Source: Pseudomonas flavescens (GTDB lineage Bacteria; Pseudomonadota; Gammaproteobacteria; Pseudomonadales; Pseudomonadaceae). Taken from it: a stretch of 64,000 nucleotides of DNA. The translations under genes and the position numbers were made by a program. Below, piece after piece: positions 33,858 through 40,812 of this stretch (within the stretch, counting starts at the first letter, position 1; every line of letters begins with the position of its first letter). The DNA lies in assembly GCF_013408425.1 (NCBI RefSeq), contig NZ_JACBYV010000001.1, forward strand, positions 3,286,001 to 3,350,000. Direction: 5' to 3'. The notes under the pieces were generated by a model. The model saw only the letters and a program-made list of their open reading frames with translations, searched no databases and had not been told where the DNA came from.

Positions 33858-35118
33858 GCAACCGTTCCGACGGCGCATTCTCATCGCCTTCGTGACCATG
33901 ACCATTCTGGTCAGCGGCATCTTCTCCCTGAGCATCGTGGCCATCGTTCATCTGATCGAAGAACACCTGGTTTCCGAGGAGCTCGCCCTCGAACTGGGCG
34001 TGGTAGTGCAGCAGGATCTGCAGAGCGGCCAGGAGCCGCGCCTCGACTCGCGCACCCGTTTCTATGCTTCTAACTACCCGCAGTACACGGTGCCCAGCCG
34101 CTATGCGGACCTGCCGGAGGGTTTCAGCGAACAGTTCGAAGGCGAGCGGGCCTTCTATATCTTCACGCAGATCATCGGCGGCGAGCGTTACCTGCTGGTG
34201 CAGGAACAGAGCGAATTCGAAAAACGCGAGCAGGTGCTGTTCAACGTGGTGCTCGCCGGCTTTCTGCTTTCCGTGCTCGGCGCCCTGGCGCTGGGCTGGT
34301 TCATGTCCGAACGGGTGATGCGCCCGGTGAGCAAGCTGGCCAATCAGGTACGCCACCGTGACCAGTTGCTGCCGCTGGCGCCAGCCCTGGCCCCGGAGTA
34401 CCCGGACGACGAAGTCGGCCAGCTGGCGGCCGCATTCGACAGCACCCTGGGTCGCCTGCGCCAGTCGCTGGAGCGCGAACGCCTGTTCACCAGCGACGTC
34501 AGCCACGAGCTGCGCACGCCTCTGATGGTCATCGCCAGCTCCTGCGAACTGCTCTCTCAGGTCGCGCTGCAGCCAGCACAACGCAAGCAGCTGGAACGTA
34601 TCGAAAGAGCCAGCGCCGAGATGCAGGATCTGGTGCAGACCTTTCTGCAACTGGCCCGGGTCAAGGGTAACGAAAGCCTGTTCGCCGGCAGCGCCAGCCT
34701 GCGCCAGATCGCCGATGAACAGCTCGATATCTGGTCACCGCTGATGCGCGAGAAAGGTCTGGATTTCCGCATGGAGGTGGCTGCACAGGACGATGGTGTC
34801 TACAACCCCACCTTGCTGCGTACGGTGATGGCCAACCTGCTGCGCAACGCCCTGCACTACACCGAAACCGGCTTCGTGAAGCTGACCCTGCAGCCCGGCG
34901 GCTTTCGTGTCGAGGACAGCGGCGTCGGCATTCCGGAACAGCAGCACGAACAAATCTTCGACCCCTTCGTGCGCGGCGAGCAGGCCCGGGGCGAGGGCCT
35001 CGGCCTGGGCCTGTCGCTGGTCAAACGGATTTGCGCGCACCAGGGCTGGCAGATATCGGTGCACAGCCTGCCCGTCACCGGGAGCTGTTTTCAGGTGTCG
35101 TTCGAGGCGCCGTCCTGA
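33847..35118 (+). CDS. colS: Sensor histidine kinase ColS
   Basis: A 423-residue membrane kinase. TM1 is at about residues 10-34 and TM2 at about 132-152, enclosing a periplasmic sensor of roughly 95 residues. The sensor contains E95-x-x-E98 (SEQFEGE), the same place as the ExxE metal-binding motif reported for P. putida ColS (Fe3+, Zn2+). HAMP, then the dimerisation His H220 (SDVSHELRTPL), the N box (VMANLLRNALHYTE) and G boxes (VEDSGVGIP, GEGLGLGLSLVKRI) follow. The start overlaps colR, so the two are translated together. Confidence 0.88.
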   Translation: METRQPFRRRILIAFVTMTILVSGIFSLSIVAIVHLIEEHLVSEELALELGVVVQQDLQSGQEPRLDSRTRFYASNYPQYTVPSRYADLPEGFSEQFEGERAFYIFTQIIGGERYLLVQEQSEFEKREQVLFNVVLAGFLLSVLGALALGWFMSERVMRPVSKLANQVRHRDQLLPLAPALAPEYPDDEVGQLAAAFDSTLGRLRQSLERERLFTSDVSHELRTPLMVIASSCELLSQVALQPAQRKQLERIERASAEMQDLVQTFLQLARVKGNESLFAGSASLRQIADEQLDIWSPLMREKGLDFRMEVAAQDDGVYNPTLLRTVMANLLRNALHYTETGFVKLTLQPGGFRVEDSGVGIPEQQHEQIFDPFVRGEQARGEGLGLGLSLVKRICAHQGWQISVHSLPVTGSCFQVSFEAPS

Positions 35119-35130
35119 CACTTTTTTCAC
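35115..35130 (+). promoter_or_regulatory. ColR-like box upstream of the methyltransferase gene
   Basis: CTGACACTTTTTTCAC overlaps the colS stop codon and lies 68 bp before the methyltransferase start. Fourteen of its 16 positions equal the box in front of the sulfatase operon at 33137. It suggests that the two downstream genes have their own ColR-dependent promoter inside the operon. Confidence 0.6.
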
Positions 35131-35169
35131 GTCTGCTTAACGGCTTCATCAGAAGCCGCTGCATAAGAT

Positions 35170-35195
35170 CGAGGCACTACCACCAAGGTGCCTCG
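35170..35195 (+). promoter_or_regulatory. Hairpin covering the ribosome site of the methyltransferase gene
   Basis: CGAGGCAC/GTGCCTCG is a perfect 8-bp stem with a 10-nt loop, ending 2 bases before the ATG at 35198. The only Shine-Dalgarno-like sequence (AAGGTG, 35185-35190) is within the loop and the 3' arm, so translation may need the hairpin to open. Confidence 0.4.
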
Positions 35196-35197
35196 CC

Positions 35198-35875
35198 ATG
35201 TCCAAGCCCAGATCCATCGAGCTCGCATTCTCCGGCAAGTACGACCAGAACCATGCTCAGGGTTACCTCAACAAACACCAGGACGGGCTGGCCCGTCGGC
35301 TTTCCCACTGGCGCGATCTTCAGGTAGGCCGTAGCGCCCTGCGCCTGGCCGGCGATCCCAACCTGGTGCTGGACCTGCCCTGCGGTGCGGGCCGTTTCTG
35401 GCCGATGCTCGCCGAACACCCGAACCGGGTGATCCTGGCTGCCGACAATTCCGCTGACATGCTCAGCACCGCCCTCGCCGCTCAACCAGCCGAGGTGGTC
35501 GCTCGGGTAAAAGCCTTCAAGACCTCGGCGTTCGACATCGCCCTGGGCGACAACTCGGTGGACTGCGTGTTCTGCATTCGTTTGCTGCACCACCTCCAGT
35601 TAGCGGAACATCGACTGGCGGCGCTGGGCGAATTTCATCGCGTCACCCGGGATACCGTGATCGTGTCGTTATGGGTCGACGGCAACTACAAGGCCTGGCG
35701 TCGGCGCCGCCTGGAACAGCGCCGCGGCGTTGGCGAGAATCGCTTCGTGGTGCGCCGCGACGAAATCGAATTCGAGTTTCTCAAAGCCGGTTTCCAGATC
35801 CTCGGCCACCGCGACTTCCTGCCCGGTTACGCCATGTGGCGCACCTACGTGCTGCGCAAGCGTGAGGTGCTGTAA
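35198..35875 (+). CDS. Class I SAM-dependent methyltransferase of the ColRS locus
   Basis: A 225-residue cytosolic methyltransferase. Motif I is VLDLPCGAGRFWPML, the acidic beta-2 end is AADNSADML, and motif post-II/IV is CVFCIRLLHHLQ. The C-terminal half is Arg-rich (YKAWRRRRLEQRRG), perhaps for contact with anionic lipid or LPS precursors. The gene is the third of the colRS locus in Pseudomonas (called warA in P. putida, as I recall). Its stop codon overlaps the start of the kinase-like gene downstream. The substrate has not been established to my knowledge. Confidence 0.8.
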   Translation: MSKPRSIELAFSGKYDQNHAQGYLNKHQDGLARRLSHWRDLQVGRSALRLAGDPNLVLDLPCGAGRFWPMLAEHPNRVILAADNSADMLSTALAAQPAEVVARVKAFKTSAFDIALGDNSVDCVFCIRLLHHLQLAEHRLAALGEFHRVTRDTVIVSLWVDGNYKAWRRRRLEQRRGVGENRFVVRRDEIEFEFLKAGFQILGHRDFLPGYAMWRTYVLRKREVL

Positions 35876-36570
35876 TGGCAACGGTAATCGGCTATCAATC
35901 GGCAGTGCAGGCCAGCTCGACCTTCGAGCGCTGGTGGCAATGCAGCGGCGCCTGGGTGGAGCCCCTCAACCAGCGCCGCGAGGGAGAAAGCGGTGTGCAA
36001 TTTCTGCAACCACGCAACCCGTCTTACCTGGCGCTGTACAGCAAGCGCCAGACCGGCCATCTATATCGCAGCCTGCGCCATCCGCTGGGCCGCCCGACCA
36101 TCATGCGCGAGCTACAGGCATACCAGGCATTCGCGCAATTGGGCATCCATGTGCCAAAACTCGTTTATGGATCGGCCAGAAAACAAGCCGGCCAGTGGCA
36201 GGCGCTGCTCATCACCCAGGCCCTTCCGGGCTTTATCAGCCTCGATCAGTGGTACGCCGAAGCACGCGCTCCCGAGCAATCCCGCTGCATATTGACGGCC
36301 CTGGCCAACACCTTGGCACGCCTGCACCAGAACCGCTGGCAACACAGTTGCTGTTATGCCAAGCACATCTTCGTCAAGGTCAACGATCTTGAAGACAACT
36401 CACCCAGCGCAGAGATCGCCCTACTCGACCTGGAAAAAAGCCGCCGCCGCTGGCGCAAAACCGATGCCTCACGCCACGACATGCGCCAGCTACAACGCCA
36501 CCGTGGCGCCATGCCCGACGAGGATTGGGATTTACTGATGGAAGCCTATGCGTCGTTGATGCAGCGCTAA
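35875..36570 (+). CDS. InaA/Kdo-kinase-family lipopolysaccharide kinase-like protein
   Basis: A 231-residue member of the InaA/WaaP/KdkA kinase-like family. Visible elements are YLALYSKRQTGHLYRSLRHPLGRPT at the nucleotide loop, ELQAYQAFAQLGIHVPKLVYG, the catalytic-loop equivalent LARLHQNRWQHSCCYAKHIFVK, and the metal-binding IALLDLEKSRRR (Asp in place of DFG). Such proteins phosphorylate LPS core sugars. It is coupled by a 1-bp overlap to the methyltransferase gene. The ColRS link points to LPS maintenance. The integron array begins about 210 bp downstream. Confidence 0.8.
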   Translation: MATVIGYQSAVQASSTFERWWQCSGAWVEPLNQRREGESGVQFLQPRNPSYLALYSKRQTGHLYRSLRHPLGRPTIMRELQAYQAFAQLGIHVPKLVYGSARKQAGQWQALLITQALPGFISLDQWYAEARAPEQSRCILTALANTLARLHQNRWQHSCCYAKHIFVKVNDLEDNSPSAEIALLDLEKSRRRWRKTDASRHDMRQLQRHRGAMPDEDWDLLMEAYASLMQR

Positions 36571-36780
36571 AATGTACTTACGCACCAAGGCGTAGAGCGT
36601 ATTAAGGCGTAATCCGCCGAATGAAAGTGGCCTCACCGTGCTCCAATAACAGAACGCCCCGTGCGAGGCGAGGCGCTCAGTCTAGCGGTGGATATAGCCA
36701 GTTAGCGGTAAATGACGGATTACGCTGCGCTAGGCTACGCGCACCGATCCATCCTACAGGTGCTGTTCCGTCTTACCGCG
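36571..36780. other. Gene-free junction between inaA-like gene and integron array
   Basis: The stretch has repeat-like segments (GGCGTAATCCGCC at 36604, GGATTACGC at 36718) of the kind scattered through Pseudomonas intergenic DNA. Inverted pieces GTTAGCGGTAAATGACGGA (36702) and TCCGTCTTACCGCGTTAA (36767) could be a worn attC for the last cassette. No attC of the normal 75-bp type is present. Confidence 0.4.
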
Positions 36781-37074
36781 TTAATTTATTGCTCTCGATA
36801 CAAAAATAACCTCTTCATCATCTGAATCTGTTATCAAAAAATCGGCCATTTCACCTATCTCCGCTGAAGGCCAATAAAGCTCCTGTGCTTTAGCTTGGTT
36901 TTCCCAGCGGATCGCAATGCATTCCGAGGAAAAATTAGAAGCCAACCATTCATAGCCATTAATTGATCGCATCGGTGAGCTTATGAATACTACGGATGCC
37001 TCCATAGGTATACCAAAAGAGTAAACAATCACCCTGTCCTCTAGCTCAACAGTTACGCCATCTCGATATTTCAT
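36781..37074 (-). CDS. Integron cassette protein, unknown (last cassette)
   Basis: A 97-residue acidic protein beginning MKYRDGVTVELEDRVIVYSFGIPMEASVVFISSP and ending in DDEEVIFVSRAIN. I do not recognise the family; it looks like a compact soluble beta-rich fold, like many integron orphans and immunity-type proteins. It is the cassette furthest from attI and lacks a normal attC on its 3' side. The upstream attC of the preceding cassette ends 12 bp before its start codon. Confidence 0.55.
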   Translation of the reverse strand: MKYRDGVTVELEDRVIVYSFGIPMEASVVFISSPMRSINGYEWLASNFSSECIAIRWENQAKAQELYWPSAEIGEMADFLITDSDDEEVIFVSRAIN

Positions 37075-37085
37075 ACTGGACTACC

Positions 37086-37160
37086 GCTAACGTTTGGTTA
37101 AGGGGCGGGCCTTAGGCCATCCCAGTGAGCGTAGCGAACGATTTGAACCACTAGTTAGGC
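37086..37160 (-). repeat. attC site (75 bp)
   Basis: From GCTAAC to GTTAGGC, with the shared arms TTTGGTTAAGGGGCGGGC and GAACGATTTGAACCACTAGTTAGG. It contains the stop codon of the cassette gene at 37155. Confidence 0.9.
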
Positions 37161-37424
37161 ATCATGGCTAACTGATTGTAAGAACCTAGCTTGAAAATTT
37201 GTTGCCAGCATTCGATCTACTGCATTCAGAGATTCTATTGCTTGCTGAGGATCAAATGTGCGTCCTTGCAGGATAGCGTCAGCTTGATTATGGAGAGCAT
37301 ATGCCAGATGGGCTGCAGCTTTTACCGCCGGATCAGGAGTGTCGTCGCTACCTAAATGATGGGCGAGCAATTGCCGGATTTCGTAAACTGCGAAAGCCAA
37401 CAATTGGTTTTGCGTAATGTCCAT
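37155..37424 (-). CDS. Integron cassette protein, unknown, helical
   Basis: An 89-residue protein predicted to be almost wholly helical (QLLAFAVYEIRQLLAHHLG, KAAAHLAYALHNQADAILQG, AIESLNAVDRMLATNFQARFL). The family is not recognised. The TAA stop lies in the attC right box, as in several other cassettes here, which shows that gene and attC form one unit. Confidence 0.6.
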   Translation of the reverse strand: MDITQNQLLAFAVYEIRQLLAHHLGSDDTPDPAVKAAAHLAYALHNQADAILQGRTFDPQQAIESLNAVDRMLATNFQARFLQSVSHDA

Positions 37425-37443
37425 GCAAATGTATCTCCATGGT

Positions 37444-37519
37444 GCCTAACGATTAAGCTAAGAGGCGGCGGCACACCGTCCCAGCGAACGAAGTGAGAGA
37501 TTTCAGCGCCTTGTTAGCT
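37444..37519 (-). repeat. attC site (76 bp), variant arms
   Basis: GCCTAACGATTAAGCTAAGAGGCGGCGG ends at GTTAGCT. The left arm (GATTAAGCTAAG) differs from the majority type and matches the site at 40448, so two attC subtypes occur in the array. Confidence 0.88.
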
Positions 37520-37732
37520 TTCATCACGATGCCTGATCGGGGTTGGAGTATCTTGGCAGTTCTGGAGTAAGGCATATTTTCCATTGGACTTGTCCACTAA
37601 GGAAATTGGCTGTGAAGTGTCGCCACCATCCAGCGATATCCTTACCTCCATTTCTTGATCTTCAAACGAGAGTAGTTCATTAATCAAGCCAGCTATTGTC
37701 TTGCCTCTGGACGTCCACTCAGGATTCTTCAT
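37514..37732 (-). CDS. Integron cassette protein, unknown
   Basis: A 72-residue protein, MKNPEWTSRGKTIAGLINELLSFEDQEMEVRISLDGGDTSQPISLVDK and a short tail. The helix-then-strand pattern with EVRISLDGGD resembles small immunity or regulatory proteins, but no family can be named. Its stop is in the attC box. The next attC ends 81 bp upstream of its start. Confidence 0.6.
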   Translation of the reverse strand: MKNPEWTSRGKTIAGLINELLSFEDQEMEVRISLDGGDTSQPISLVDKSNGKYALLQNCQDTPTPIRHRDES

Positions 37733-37737
37733 GTGAG

Positions 37738-37813
37738 ACCTAACGTTTGGTTAAGGGTCGGGCTTTAGCCCGTCCCAGTGAGCGCAGCGAACGGTTTGAA
37801 CCAGTTGTTAGGC
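37738..37813 (-). repeat. attC site (76 bp)
   Basis: ACCTAAC through GTTAGGC with GTTTGGTTAAGGGTCGGGC and GAACGGTTTGAACCAGTTG. It is of the majority type with one change in the GGGGCG stretch. Confidence 0.9.
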
Positions 37814-38086
37814 TGTGCCATTAGCTTGGTACCACTTTTTAACAAGAGCAGATGAATGATGGCGAACTCTCTGTGAAAAATGTTTGTTTTCTACAATTGA
37901 GTTTAATTCCTGGGTGATCTCGTTGTTGGCTGGCGCTCCTTGCTCTAGCCAGCTAACAGCAAGACCAACCCAATATTCTGATGGAGCTTGTAAACCCGCA
38001 AGAACAATTTCGTGTGCAGGGGGCTGATTGCAGCGTTGTTCGCTGTAGGGTGACTCTAAGTAAACAACTAAGGCTCGCGGATCCAT
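37808..38086 (-). CDS. Integron cassette protein, unknown, helical
   Basis: A 92-residue protein, MDPRALVVYLESPYSEQ with helices AHEIVLAGLQAPSEYWVGLAVSWLEQG and ITQELNSIVENKHFSQRVRHHSSALVKKW. The repeated short helices recall HEAT-like or immunity proteins that follow polymorphic toxins. That is an impression only. The stop lies in the attC right box. Confidence 0.6.
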   Translation of the reverse strand: MDPRALVVYLESPYSEQRCNQPPAHEIVLAGLQAPSEYWVGLAVSWLEQGAPANNEITQELNSIVENKHFSQRVRHHSSALVKKWYQANGTA

Positions 38087-38092
38087 TGTGAG

Positions 38093-38159
38093 GCCTAACG
38101 TTTGGTTAAGGGGCGGGCTTTAGCCCGTACCAGCGAGCGACTTAAACCACTAGTTAGAC
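38093..38159 (-). repeat. attC site (67 bp, shortened)
   Basis: GCCTAAC through GTTAGAC. It is of the majority type but lacks about 8 bp in the central spacer region (CCAGCGAGCGACTTAAACC). Confidence 0.85.
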
Positions 38160-38411
38160 GCGGTGGTAAATCGAGCATTGAATGTGCAGGCGACGCCAAA
38201 TGTACCTCAAGCCGAACCGAAAGGGTGGGCAACGAACGTGCGGGCGCTGGCAGATAAAGAAAGGTGAGGCGTCAACGAGGCTTGCTCCGGCGATGGGCCG
38301 GTAAGGCCACTGCAGAACGCTGCGGACATTCAGCTGACTGGTGCGCTGATGCCTAATGCTTGTAGCTGCGCAAAGGTTTGGCTGATGAACTGATTTAAGG
38401 CTTCCGTGCAT
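38154..38411 (-). CDS. Doubtful cassette ORF
   Basis: An 85-codon frame fills the cassette between two attC sites and ends in the attC box, but the product (Arg, Pro and Cys-rich, with no domain) does not look like a folded protein. Parts of its DNA resemble dispersed intergenic repeats around AACGCTGCGGACATTCAGC. The cassette may be non-coding. Confidence 0.25.
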   Translation of the reverse strand: MHGSLKSVHQPNLCAATSIRHQRTSQLNVRSVLQWPYRPIAGASLVDASPFFICQRPHVRCPPFRFGLRYIWRRLHIQCSIYHRV

Positions 38412-38437
38412 ATAAAACCACCAAAACGAATAACCGT

Positions 38438-38497
38438 TTCTAACGTTTGAGTTAAGCGGACCACCGCAGGCGGGTCCGCTTGAAGGAATGGATAGGC
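38438..38497 (-). repeat. attC site of a different type (60 bp)
   Basis: TTCTAACGTTTGAGTTAAGC, the inverted GCGGACC and GGGTCCGC, then TTGAAGGAATGGATAGGC. It resembles the classical short 59-base-element type rather than its neighbours. The right core is degenerate (GATAGGC instead of GTTAGGC), so it may no longer recombine well. Confidence 0.75.
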
Positions 38498-38531
38498 TTC
38501 GGCGCCGCTCCGCGTAGCACCACGGGAGGCT

Positions 38532-38852
38532 CTAAAGAAAGCTGCCTTGAGAAAAGGTTATCTCGCCATCCTCGAATTCTCGAACCCATACATCACGTAA
38601 CTCTTCACCACGACCGCGCGCGTGAAATGAGACGGAGGGTTGAAAACTAGCGACACGCTCGACTAGGTAAGAGAGATAGCTTGCTGAGACGTTGAACATG
38701 ACTTCCTGACCAGAGAACGCGTCCCTCAGGTCTTGGAGTACATCGAAGTTCATGCCGTCTTCGGCAAGAACCTTCTTCAATTCAACTTGTATCGAATCGA
38801 CGTCGATCTCGTTTTCGATATATTGGATCTCTAGGAATGTTGCAAAGCTCAT
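38532..38852 (-). CDS. Integron cassette protein, unknown
   Basis: A 106-residue protein from MSFATFLEIQYIENEIDVDSIQ. It contains DGMNFDVLQDLRDAFSGQEVMFNVSASYLSYLVERVASFQPSVSF and ends GEITFSQGSFL. An in-frame upstream start at 38891 would add 13 residues. The family is not recognised. It is the cassette with the atypical 60-bp attC, so it may have been captured from a different integron pool. Confidence 0.6.
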   Translation of the reverse strand: MSFATFLEIQYIENEIDVDSIQVELKKVLAEDGMNFDVLQDLRDAFSGQEVMFNVSASYLSYLVERVASFQPSVSFHARGRGEELRDVWVREFEDGEITFSQGSFL

Positions 38853-38907
38853 TCGTGCTCCGTATTCAGATGTTCGTGGGCCAACTGGCACTTCAGAAGT
38901 ATGGAAG

Positions 38908-38983
38908 TCCTAACGTTTGGTTAAGGGGCGGGTTTTAGCCCGTCCCAGAGAGCGAAGCGAACGATTTGAACCACTTGTTAGAG
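38908..38983 (-). repeat. attC site (76 bp)
   Basis: TCCTAAC through GTTAGAG, of the majority type (GTTTGGTTAAGGGGCGGG, GAACGATTTGAACCACTTG). Confidence 0.9.
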
Positions 38984-38989
38984 AGCATT

Positions 38990-39400
38990 TTAGGAGTTCC
39001 ATGGGACTTGCTTTAGCTCCCAAGCGCTTCCATACCTTGAGCGTTCCGTAATTTTATTTGGCCCGCTTTCTGGTGCCTCAGCGGAGTAGTTGGAGCGCCA
39101 CGTGTAGCGCTCTCTCGACCAAGTAACTATTAACTCTGCTTCGCTCCAGTATAAATTTGATAGCAGTGCTTCAAACTCTTCGAGCCAATCATTTTCTAGG
39201 CAGTAAAATTCTTTATACCCTGCGGAAAAATTTATATGGCTACCGTAGTAAGAGTGAGGTTGGCTCTGAGGAATATGGGAGAAAAGTCTTTTGATTAGAT
39301 AAGCGCCGGTCTCTGGCAGAGCTTGAAGCTGCACAATATTATGAGCATCTTGAGATGATGTCGTGATCCCTGCAATAAAACCATAGACACTAACTGACAT
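38990..39400 (-). CDS. Integron cassette protein, unknown
   Basis: A 136-residue protein starting MSVSVYGFIAGITTSSQDAHNIVQLQALPE. It is Tyr- and Trp-rich, with LENDWLEEFEALLSNLYWSEAELIVTWSRERYTWRSNY in the middle. The start with multiple aromatic strands suggests a small alpha/beta immunity-like protein; no family can be named. The stop is 7 bp before the attC. Confidence 0.6.
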   Translation of the reverse strand: MSVSVYGFIAGITTSSQDAHNIVQLQALPETGAYLIKRLFSHIPQSQPHSYYGSHINFSAGYKEFYCLENDWLEEFEALLSNLYWSEAELIVTWSRERYTWRSNYSAEAPESGPNKITERSRYGSAWELKQVPWNS

Positions 39401-39406
39401 GATGTT

Positions 39407-39481
39407 CTCTAACGTTTGGTTAAGGGGCGGCGGAACGCAGTCCCAGTGAGCGGAGCGAGCAATTTGAACCGCTAGTTAGGT
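39407..39481 (-). repeat. attC site (75 bp)
   Basis: CTCTAAC through GTTAGGT with a variant centre (GGCGGAACGCAGTCCCAGTG). It is followed to the right by only 57 bp before a second, truncated attC. Confidence 0.85.
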
Positions 39482-39538
39482 GTCAGGCACACGGCCAGCG
39501 CTCACCAGGATGCTCACGCTCCCAATGGTATTTGAAAA

Positions 39539-39580
39539 ATCCCAGTGAGCGAGGCGAACGATTTGAACCACTTGTTAGCC
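39539..39580 (-). repeat. Truncated attC (right half only)
   Basis: CCCAGTGAGCGAGGCGAACG, then ATTTGAACCACTTGTTAGCC, is the right half of a majority-type attC. The left half (TAACGTTTGGTTAAGG) is missing. The 57-bp remnant between it and the neighbouring attC holds no gene, which indicates a deletion that fused two cassettes. Confidence 0.8.
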
Positions 39581-39817
39581 GTACTGATGGACTTCGCCAA
39601 AATACCAATGCTCAGAAATATATGGATTTCCATCATCATCTTTGTCAATACGCAAAACTCCAAGCTCATTAAAACCCTCCGGTAGTTCTAGCCCAAATTC
39701 TTGAGCAAGACTTTTTCCTTGGATTCTTTCAATTTTCCCGAAGCGTCCAGTTTGTTCGACTGTGTGCTCTTTAAAATATTCTTCACTTGTATAAACGCAC
39801 AACTCACTTGAGAACAT
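39575..39817 (-). CDS. Integron cassette protein, unknown (second gene of a two-gene cassette)
   Basis: An 80-residue acidic protein, MFSSELCVYTSEEYFKEHTVEQTGRFGKIERIQGKSL, with a DKDDDGNPYISEHWYFGEVHQYG tail. No family is recognised. It starts 9 bp after the stop of the 97-residue basic protein in the same cassette. A basic protein followed by an acidic one is an arrangement also seen in toxin-antitoxin and effector-immunity pairs. Confidence 0.55.
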   Translation of the reverse strand: MFSSELCVYTSEEYFKEHTVEQTGRFGKIERIQGKSLAQEFGLELPEGFNELGVLRIDKDDDGNPYISEHWYFGEVHQYG

Positions 39818-39826
39818 GCAGGGAAA

Positions 39827-40120
39827 TTAAATAACGCATGTGACTCTAGAGTACTCAGCGTCTTGGGGTTTGGCTTTGTATATATGGTGTGCGGCATCTA
39901 TAAGTTGCTGTGCACAAAATGCTTGTATGCTCTTGGTGGTTTGCTTGCCCTCAACAAGATTTCGATACACAGGGATCTTATAGTTCCAGTACTTTTCCTC
40001 TGGTGTTAGCTGGCTTGGAAAATATCCTGAGAACGATTTTTTCCAGCGCGCGAGTGCACGTAAACGACGTGGTATGCCACGAAGTTTTTTATTGCTAAAC
40101 GAAAATCTGCGAGCTGTCAT
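39827..40120 (-). CDS. Integron cassette protein, basic, unknown
   Basis: A 97-residue strongly basic protein. The N-terminal 35 residues (MTARRFSFSNKKLRGIPRRLRALARWKKSF) are Arg/Lys-rich. The rest is EEKYWNYKIPVYRNLVEGKQ and AFCAQQLIDAAHHIYKAKP. It resembles the short basic proteins often found in cassettes. It shares its cassette with the acidic 80-residue protein downstream. Confidence 0.55.
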   Translation of the reverse strand: MTARRFSFSNKKLRGIPRRLRALARWKKSFSGYFPSQLTPEEKYWNYKIPVYRNLVEGKQTTKSIQAFCAQQLIDAAHHIYKAKPQDAEYSRVTCVI

Positions 40121-40127
40121 AAAGTAT

Positions 40128-40203
40128 GGCTAACGTTTGGTTAAGGGGCGGGCTTTAGCCCGTCCCAGTGAGCGGAGCGGGCGACTTGAACCACTAGTTA
40201 GGT
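40128..40203 (-). repeat. attC site (76 bp)
   Basis: GGCTAAC through GTTAGGT, of the majority type (GTTTGGTTAAGGGGCGGGC, GAACCACTAGTTAGG). Confidence 0.9.
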
Positions 40204-40442
40204 TGTTCTCTGGAGTAGGTAGCAAACTCGGCACTGCCTTTTTTTGCCCACATTAGTCGTTCGCAGTTGGGACAGATATAAATGCTGCCCGACACTGAAT
40301 ACAAGGCATCGAGTTTTTCTTCACTCCCAAGGCCAGAGGTGCTGATTGAGTCAAACTCCTCGTCTCGAATCGTTATCCAGCCGGTGTCTGGGATTGGCGA
40401 GAGGTTATGAATGTAGCCGCATGGGCATGCAAGCTTTGGCAT
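40194..40442 (-). CDS. Integron cassette protein with zinc-ribbon-like Cys pairs
   Basis: An 82-residue protein with CPCG at residues 6-9 and CPNC near residue 57 (MPKLACPCGYIHNLSPIPDTGWITIRDEEFDS; IYICPNCERLMW). The two pairs probably bind one zinc ion. Many small cassette proteins have this look; no specific function is known to me. The TAG stop is in the attC. Confidence 0.65.
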   Translation of the reverse strand: MPKLACPCGYIHNLSPIPDTGWITIRDEEFDSISTSGLGSEEKLDALYSVSGSIYICPNCERLMWAKKGSAEFATYSREQPN

Positions 40443-40447
40443 GATCT

Positions 40448-40523
40448 ACCTAAAGATTAAGCTAAGGAGCGGCGGCACGACGTCCCAGTGAACGTAGTGA
40501 GCGATTTGAGCGTCTGGTTAGGC
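40448..40523 (-). repeat. attC site of the first cassette (76 bp)
   Basis: ACCTAAAGATTAAGCTAAGG to GTTAGGC. The left core reads ACCTAAA instead of RYYYAAC. Its arms match the site at 37444. Confidence 0.85.
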
Positions 40524-40804
40524 ATAAACCACTTCGCTTGCGAGCTGCGGATATTCACCCTGCATTTCAACAAGGCATTTTTTAGTAGTACAGCGTCACG
40601 AGGCAGGCGCTCGGAGAACTGCGGCCACCCCAAGAACCTAACTGTGTATGGCATTTCAACCAAGCCCGTTATGGCGTCCCAGAAAGCGTCCCAGTTAGCT
40701 CCATACCAGCCCGGAAAATTCAGCGAACTCATCAGCAACGAATGTAATTCTTCTGCACTAGTAACCGCTCGTAGATCGATCTCTATGAGCTGTACGCGAG
40801 GCAT
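40457..40804 (-). CDS. Barstar-like protein in the first cassette
   Basis: A 115-residue protein. VQLIEIDLRAVTSAEELHSLLMSSLNFPGWYGANWDAFWDAITGL carries the barstar (RNase inhibitor) pattern, with FPGWYGANWDAFWD as the helix-2 signature. The last 22 codons run through the attC site in a frame that misses the usual TAA, giving a Ser/Thr-rich tail that may be neutral. The start at 40804 lies 8 bp inside the cassette after the crossover GTTAGGC. No barnase-like RNase gene is in this window. Confidence 0.7.
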   Translation of the reverse strand: MPRVQLIEIDLRAVTSAEELHSLLMSSLNFPGWYGANWDAFWDAITGLVEMPYTVRFLGWPQFSERLPRDAVLLKNALLKCRVNIRSSQAKWFMPNQTLKSLTTFTGTSCRRSLA

Positions 40805-40812
40805 ATGTTTTG

